NCBI GenBank assembly: GCA_030512335.1
Contig: JAULSU010000002.1
Location: 620,001 to 684,000, forward strand
Direction of reading: 5' to 3'
From: Immersiella caudata
Taxonomy: Eukaryota; Ascomycota; Sordariomycetes; Sordariales; Lasiosphaeriaceae
DNA length: 64,000 nucleotides
The position numbers and the translations under genes were made by a program. The notes under the pieces were generated by a model. It saw only the letters and a list, made by a program, of their open reading frames with translations. It had not been told where the DNA came from and ran no database searches. Below, piece after piece: positions 57,141 to 64,000 of the stretch; the stretch's first letter is position 1; each line of letters begins with the position of its first letter.

Positions 57141-59653
57141 TCATGCATACCGGAAGCTCCTCGTCCTCATGGGCTCCCACCTGCCGTTATTCGTCTGCTG
57201 CATCTGCTGCTGCTGCTGCTGCGGCACGCCGGCGCCCGCACCAGGGTACGGTGGGGGGACGGCGCCAGCCGCATGAACGTTGGCTCCGGGCATGGGTCCA
57301 TAGCTCCACGCCGGTGATGGCGCCTTTGGAAGCTTGGCTGCTCTTCTCCGACGACGGAACGAGGAGATACAGCAGCCGACAATGGCGAGGAGAATGAGAC
57401 CACCGACAACCGATGCAACAGGGATGACGATATTCTGGTTTTCGGTGAACCAGTTGCTGATTTGCCTTCCGAGGTTGGCACCCTGGCAGTTACCGTTTTG
57501 ACACCTGCCACCGCCTTCGCAGGGTGTGCCGTCGAGGAAGAACTGCTGCATCGTGTAGCAAGTGTTTCGGCCAAACTCGGGCGAAGCGCACGAGAGAATA
57601 CACCCCTGGCTGGAGCAAGAGTAGGTGTCGTTGTTGGTCGTTAGACTGCCCATGAGCGTCTTGCATTGTTGGTCGCGAGACGTGCACCGGCCAGACGCGC
57701 ACTGGAGTCCACCGCCTGAAGCGCCACACGATGTGCCGTCATCAGCGGTCTTGTCCTGAGGGCAAGTTCCCGAGCTGCCGGAGCAGGTCTCCTCGGGATC
57801 ACAGGTCCCTGTGCTCGCGCGGCAGATGCTGCCTGCAGACCTGAACTGGCATTGCTGGTTGCAGCATTCTTCGTTCGACGGATCGCAGACGCTGCTTTCG
57901 GTGAACCTGCAGGTCTCGGGGTTGCAGCACGGATTGTTGCCGCATCCTTGAGGACCGCCACAGTCACATTGTTCACCCTGTTCGACGATACCGTTGCCGC
58001 ACTGGCTGCCTGTGATGGTTGGGACATCCCTGTTATTCGCCAGACACGTCACACGCGACGAGTAGCGGCCGAGGAAGCTGCAAATGTTGCCGACACTGCA
58101 AGCAGAAAACCTCGTGATACCGCTTCCAGTAGAAGGGTTCATGATGAACTGGCCGCCAGCATTGCAGGAGTTGGCCTGGAGAGGGCAGCATTGCTGCCTC
58201 GTCACGGAACCGTCAGAGCACGACTGAGAGTTGCAGTCATGCACAGCGCCGAATGTGTGGCCTGTCTCGTGAGCGAAAACAAGCCATTCCTGAGAAGTAC
58301 GAACGACGACATTCGCGCCCGCAATCGTCTCGTTGGATCCCGTAGTGGTGCCAATCTGGCAGACCTGACCAAGCCACGCAAGGCCGACAGCGGAGAGTGT
58401 GTTGCAAGTGGTGAGCAGTGTCCAGTACGCGTTGTTGTCCCTCCATTGCGAGCGCCACGCGGAAAACAGGTTGAGACGGTCAGTAATCGTCGTGCTGCCG
58501 CTGCAGGGGCGATTCCATGGTGCAGATGCAGGCGGCGATCCAGGGCACTCAGCCTCACTGATAGTCAAGTTCTGGATCCCGAGAGAGATGTTGAACGTGC
58601 TCTCATACAGCTGCGACGCGGAGTTGACTTGCTGAATGATGTTGGCTCTGACGGCTTCCTTGTTGGGGAACTGGGCGGTATACGTGCAATCAGTGGCAAT
58701 ACCGACCAACGCGACCTTCCTAGTCGAAGGGCAACCCTGTGTCGAGCCAATCGAGCCAGCAAGGTTCACACCAGCACCATTGCCACCGGGGGTTCCGTCC
58801 ATCTGACGCCCAAACAAAGCCCTCGGGTTGACAGACCACGGGGTCATTTCCGAAGGGTCCAGCGAGCGATAAAGGAGGTTATTCTCGTCTCTGTTGTAAA
58901 GAAGCTCATCGGAAGAGCATCCAGCAGCCGAGTGCAGATCGCGCTTGAGGTCGTCATGATCAAAGCCTGAAGTGATTTCCGAATCCCTCCACACAATCAT
59001 GTATTCGTCGTTCTCGGTGGCGATCTCGGGGTCACCGGGAATCATCGTCCTGCGGTAATTCGCGTCCGTTTGGATGTGGTGGTGCATACCCTCAATCGTG
59101 AACGCACCCTCAAAAATCGGCTTGCTCCCATCGCGATGAACATTAACCCGGGCCCAGCCAGCATGCGTCCACTCCGATTGATCCTTCGACTCTACGAAGG
59201 CCTCCCCCCTAAAAATCTTGTGGTCTGACCGGTCGATGGGCTCGACCCGCTTGACGGTGCCATCGGCACCCAAAATCTGCACTGTAGCATCCGCGCTGAG
59301 GATGTCATGGTTCGGGTCCAACACGAGGCGAACTTTCTGCGACTTATCGTGGAGCTGAAATACGACCTCAAATGATGAGAGCGCATGCACTCGGTGTGAT
59401 GGCGTTTGAATTACCGGGTCATCGAGACGGAGTACCGAAGAGAGCGGATTCCGCTGTACAGAGTGTGCTGCATTTCCGTGTTAGTCCAAGAAGATACAAT
59501 TCAGAGCGGGTCCTCAATGTGCCATCCGAGCCCGACTCGTGGGGCGGCGAGCTTGACAAGTTGATTGAGTTCGACCGACGACATACCTGTTGCGCCTTGC
59601 AGCCAGAGGCCAGCGCCTGCGAGGACGGCCGCGAAGGCCTTAAAAAGGGTCAT
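57141..59653 (-). CDS. ADAM-family zinc metalloprotease, membrane-anchored
   Basis: Type I membrane protease with disintegrin domain. Two exons, 59587..59653 and 57141..59467 (119-bp intron), give 797 residues. Signal peptide MTLFKAFAAVLAGAGLWLQG. A prodomain follows to about 230, starting HSVQRNPLSSVLRLDDPVIQ. The reprolysin domain (about 270-490) carries the zinc site HETGHTFGAVHD (about 422-433). The disintegrin/Cys-rich region (about 510-670) begins CGNGIVEQGEQCDCGG and includes NEECCNQQCQF and ASGRC. One transmembrane helix at about 702-725 (IVIPVASVVGGLILLAIVGC) precedes a basic stop-transfer RRRRR and a Pro/Gln cytosolic tail with a Gln run encoded by CAG repeats. This is the fungal ADM-B-like architecture. 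All zinc ligands and the catalytic Glu are present, so it should be active. Confidence 0.95.
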
Positions 59654-62213
59654 AGTTCAATCTAACAACGCCTCCTGTCCATGTGGGATTTACGTCCGTT
59701 GTGTGTCTGTTCGGCGACGGAAGCGAATTATCACCAGCGTCGGCTCGTTTGCGTCGAGGGCAAAGACGGAGCACGGCAGATGTTCGTAATAGTGTTTTGG
59801 AACGAACGAACAAGCGGAACGGGGCCGGTTAGGTAGGATGATCAGCTGGCGGGACGAAGGCAGGATCAAGCCTGGATAAAAAAGGAGCTGGCGGCAGTGC
59901 CGATGGGCTGGTTTTGTCAGTGATCAGAGTCGGTGGTGTGTGTCGCTGCGCAGCGCAACATCCATGGCAACCCCAGTGAAAATGGGCGGGAAACCGGCCG
60001 AATGCGAGAAAAGGAGGGAAGCCGGCTGCAGCGATTCCCCCCCAAGGCTTGGGCCAAGAAGTCCAAGCACCGTGCGAGCGCCAGAAACGAACAGGGTCAG
60101 GATTGCGCGGTTCTCAGGGGTTCTGCGGCCGAAGGCGTCAGCTGCGGACAGGGCACAGTCAGCCCCTCGTTCACGTCTGTTGCTCGCAGCGCTGGGGCGC
60201 ACGTCCTGTGGTGTAACGGGCCCCTAAATCTGCACTTTATCTCATCCACGTTTTCGGTGCGCCATGAACGTCAAAACCCATCAACAGCCAAAACCCGTCG
60301 GCAAAGTTCGTCCATGGCGCATGCCTCAGATGCAAAGTTTTACCTCTGGAAATTACGGATCGCCGTCTCGCGCGCGGGAGCATCAGCAATACGGATGACG
60401 GAGAATTTTGTTACACCTTACCCTGGGCGACAGCTCCCCGTCGCTAGTCAGCGTCGTCAGGCTGCAGTGCGACGGGACCCTTAACGTGCTCTCCCCGGCC
60501 CCAGCTCTCAGCCCAGGTCGGGACGGGGGGCCAGTCTCGGTTTCAGAGCGTGGCAAACAATGCCAATGACTGCAGTGGAGTGTTTCTGCTCGCTGCTACC
60601 AGATGTAACCGCTCGGATCCTGCTTTTCCTAACCGCAAAGCTAATCCCGCTACCAACACTCGTCGCCAGCACCGTGTTTCCATTTTACGCTAGGATTTGT
60701 GCGATGTGCAAATGCAAATGCAAATTCCAGTTCTGTGTGTTGACCTCCGGACGCGGCTGCTCGCGCTGACACCCGTAAAATCCGTAAAATCAAACGGAAT
60801 CACAAGTGGGGAAGGACCCCTCGGCTTCCGCCCGCAACGGGCAAAGGTGCAAGAAAGCCAAGCCCCCTTCTGCGCCGAGTTCCGGTCTCGCACTGTGCAG
60901 GAACCTCAGAGGGACCAAACGGACATGATTCCCAAACCTGGACTTCACAAAGACGAGACCAGCCTCACATCATCGACTTGCTGCTGCGCCTCTCGATCCC
61001 CATCAACTTCCACCACCAAGCACCTATCGCCACAGCGCAACGCGTGTGCAAACCACAACTTATCTTGAACTAAAACTCTTGGAATCCCACAGTCCCCAAT
61101 CCCCATCGCCAACTCGCAACTCCCCACACGGCTTTTGCCTAGGCAATGAAGCAATCAATCGGCTTTAACGCACAACCCGCAACAAACCCCGACCGAACAC
61201 ATACAGAAGGGACTTTGCAACCACCAGTGGCGGCAGCACCCCAAGAGAAATGACGCGCGGCGGGACGGGAAGGGAAGTCAGTTTCTCCCAGCCTAACACC
61301 AGCCATGGAGCACCAGCCAGCTTACAACCGCCATCTTACTGATGATTACCTTACCTCAACTTACCTGCCCTGTCAAGAAATCACCGCTCACTGCGAGAGT
61401 GGGCGGGCTGGTCCCATCCCAACCTTCTTACTAGCCCAACAGCCGGGACAAACTGCGCTAGCAACTGTCAAAACCGTCGTGCCGTTCGGTTCCCCAGAAA
61501 AACAACCGACCTACAGCATTCCATATGAAATCCCGTCCTGGACCCTTAGACTATGATTGAGCCTCCCAAGTGGCACAGCACGAAACGTATCTGTATCTGC
61601 AGTACCCAGTTTCACTGTCAAACCTGAGCACCACTGCATCTCATTACACGCCGGTGCAGACAAAGGTCCCAACCCCGTCAACTGCGCAGACAGAAATAAA
61701 CTAGGCCCTGGGCGCTCACGCGGACTTGTGGAGGCGCTGCCGGCTGACGACTCTCTGCGGCATCTAGCATCTGCACAGCCACTCCATCGTCAGCCAAGGC
61801 CGGCCAAGTCACCTCGCGGCGAGTTTCTGGGCCGCCACAACACCGAGCCTTCCAGTCCTCACCCAAACACTGGTAGCGGCTGGGCGGGAAGCAGCTGGGG
61901 CCGATCTATCCGATGCACAAAACCAGCCGACAGTTCAAGTGTTGCCAGTGGCAGCAGTCACATGAGAAAACAGCTGAACAGAAATATTTCGTTACAACAA
62001 TAATGCTTGAATGGCTGAACAAACACTTGACCAGCTTCCCACCCCAAGTATGACAGGACGCTCAACCAGCTCGTCACCGAGACCTGCCAAATTTCACCTA
62101 TACATGTAGCTCCCTGCGTGAAATAGTATCCCTTGACAACATGCTCTTAAATGGTCATGGTATACCCCTCCCAAGATTTCTCTAACCTACCACATTAATT
62201 TTTCTCTTGTCAT
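59654..62213. other. 2.6-kb gene-free gap
   Basis: Between the ADAM start and the acetyl-CoA synthetase 3' end. Frames (for example 59933-60484) have no motif. A short ATGCAA tandem occurs near 60705-60725. It holds the ADAM promoter. Confidence 0.5.
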
Positions 62214-64000
62214 TTATTTCTTCTTGCCTTCATGGACAGTTGCGATGATCTTGTCCACGACGCTCGGGTCCGAGAGCTAAGTCATTGTGTTAGCCAGAAG
62301 AGCTCAACCCAGCAGTGGAGAACTTACTGTTGACGTGTCGCCGAGCTGGTCCTCCTCGCCAGCAAGAATCTTCCTCAAGATGCGGCGCATGATCTTGCCA
62401 CTGCGCGTCTTGGGGAGATCTGGTACGATATACACGGCCTTAGGTGCTGCGAATGGCCCGATGCTCTTCCGAACCTGCAGGATGAACTCCTTCCGGAGCG
62501 CGTCTGTCGCCTCGACACCGTCCTTGACCGCGACAAAGGCGTTGACGGCCTGTCCTGTGAGCTCATCGGCCACACCGACAACGGCTGCCTCGGCGATGGA
62601 AGCGTGCTCGATAAGAGCCGCCTCGATCTCGGCCGTGGACAGACGATGGCCACTGACGTTGACGACATCATCAACACGGCCGCGGATCCAGTAGAACCCC
62701 TCATGGTCGCGACCAGCCCCGTCTCCAGTAAACTACGCAATTGGTCAGACACTTCAATCTTGGAGAGTTGACTGGTCAACTTACGTAGTATCCCTTGTAC
62801 ACGTTGAGGTAGGTGTCCATATACCGCCTGTGTGCGCCATAGACAGTGCGAGCCATGCTCGGCCAGGGCTGCTTGAAGGCCAGGACACCCTCGACATCGT
62901 TTCCGTGGATCTCCTCGCCAGATACAGGGTCGATAATGGCAGGCTCGATGCCGAAGAAGGGAAGAGACGCCGAACCGGGCTTGGTTGGCGTAACACCTGC
63001 AAGGGGGCAGATGACGTTGGAGCCGGTTTCGGTCTGCCAGTATGTCTGTTGAGAGGCTGTTAGACCCCAAATCGAACTTAGGCACTGTGCCGGGGGGAAC
63101 CTACATCGACAATCTGCGCCTCCTCCTTGCCCACCACCTCGAAGTACCACTTCCAGACCTCAGCAGCAATGGGCTCACCAACGGAACCGAGGACTCTGAG
63201 ATGCTTCATATCGTTCTTCACGAACTGGTCGCCTGCGCGCTTGAGAAGACGAAGGGCAGTCGGGGCGACGTAGAACTGCGTCACGTTGTGCTTGTCGATG
63301 ATGTCCCAGTACCGAGAGAAGTTGGGATATGCGGGGGTACCTTCGAACACCACGGTGGAAACACCAAGCAGGAGAGGCGCGTACACAACGTACGTGTGTC
63401 CGGTAATCCAACCGACATCACCTCCGCAGAAGTACCGATCTCCATCGTGGATGTCGAAGACGTACTTGCCAGTGGCGGCGGCACCGAGAAGATAGCCGCC
63501 GGTCGTATGCATGACACCCTTCGGCTTTCCGGTGGACCCAGACGTGTACAGGAGGAAAAGGGGATCCTCCGAGTTGACGGGCTCGGGGGCGATGTACGAG
63601 GGCCACTTGTCAACCTCCTCGTGCCACCAGTAGTCGCGGCCGGGGGTCATGGGGACGTCGGCGCCGGTCCGCTTGTAGACGAGCACATGGCTCACGTCCG
63701 GGCACTGCTTGAGCGCATCGTCGACAATCTTCTTCGTCCCGATCAACTTTCCACCGCGCTTGCCCTCGTCCGTAGTGATGACGACCTTGCTGTTGGCGTC
63801 GATGACACGGTCGCGCAACGAGTCGGAAGAGAAACCGGCGAAGACGACCGAGTGGACAGCGCCGATTCTGCTGCAGGCGAGGAAGGCAACGAGTGCCTCA
63901 GGGATCATGGGCAGGTAGATGGCGACTGTGTCTCCCTTGCGCACGCCCATCGACTTCAGAACGTAGGCGGTCTTGGACACCTCGCGCAGGAGCTCGGCGT
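62214..64000 (-). CDS. facA: Acetyl-CoA synthetase, C-terminal part (5' end beyond window)
   Basis: Makes acetyl-CoA from acetate, ATP and CoA; needed for growth on acetate and for histone acetylation. Visible exons: 63105..64000 (continues past the edge), 62785..63045, 62328..62732, 62214..62276. From the edge the protein reads AELLREVSKTAYVLKSMGV. Adenylation motifs are all present: LLYTSGSTGKPKGVMHTTGG (A3), GGDVGWITGHTYVVYAPL, RVLGSVGEPIAAEVWKWY, TYWQTETGSNV, FTGDGAGRDHEGFYW with WIRGRVDDVVNVSGHRLSTA, and the acetylatable-lysine motif LPKTRSGKIMRRILRKI. It ends HEGKKK. The missing part is the first ~120 residues. Confidence 0.96.

Noticed and set aside
57852..58970. 372-codon plus-strand frame inside the ADAM gene
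   Set aside because: Antisense to Cys-rich coding sequence with GC-biased third positions, which removes stops on the other strand.

Overview
This is a 64-kb piece of the nuclear chromosome of a filamentous ascomycete (Pezizomycotina). I would guess a Sordariomycete, but the genus cannot be read from the window. The evidence is short spliceosomal introns (about 50-80 bp, GTRNGY donors, CTRAC-like branch points, YAG acceptors), long gene-free gaps, moderately high GC, and fungal families such as GH72 glucanosyltransferase, Ssn6/RcmA, a Rax1-like RGS membrane protein and a fungal ADAM. I rebuilt 17 protein genes by joining exons in phase. Two run off the window edges. No rRNA, tRNA, CRISPR or intact transposon was recognised.

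Layout. 0-8 kb is a compact housekeeping block: a partial nuclear/disordered protein (+), RPN6 of the 26S proteasome (-), SOF1/DCAF13 of the small-subunit processome (+), and a Rax1-like RGS membrane protein (-). RPN6 and SOF1 share a 527-bp divergent promoter. 8-16 kb holds a GPI-anchored GH72 glucanosyltransferase and a protein-kinase-fold gene whose catalytic residues are missing. 16-28 kb looks more accessory: a 4.4-kb gap with a mariner-type inverted-repeat element, then a membrane SDR divergent from a sugar/inositol porter, then a DHA1 drug/H+ antiporter. 28-35 kb has a TBL1/SIF2 co-repressor subunit (LisH + WD40), whose frame stays open for 183 further codons after its stop, and a TMEM115-type Golgi membrane protein. 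35.4-46.5 kb is an 11-kb gap with no credible gene but with degenerate repeats. 46-56 kb has SSN6 (co-repressor), ribosomal protein L3, a NuiA-like protein with a mitochondrial-type leader and a small unknown protein. 57-64 kb has an ADAM metalloprotease and the 3' part of acetyl-CoA synthetase.

How they relate. Most genes are independent single-copy core functions: proteolysis, ribosome biogenesis and translation, chromatin repression, cell-wall remodelling and acetate activation. Two co-repressor components (SIF2-like and SSN6) lie 15 kb apart, but this need not be functional. The SDR, porter and DHA1 genes form the only group that looks like a small metabolic/transport neighbourhood. There is no synthase gene to make it a secondary-metabolite cluster.

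Most notable observation: at the 3' end of the SIF2-like gene, two in-phase acceptors 24 nt apart (or stop-codon readthrough) could switch between a normal C-terminus and a 183-residue extension.
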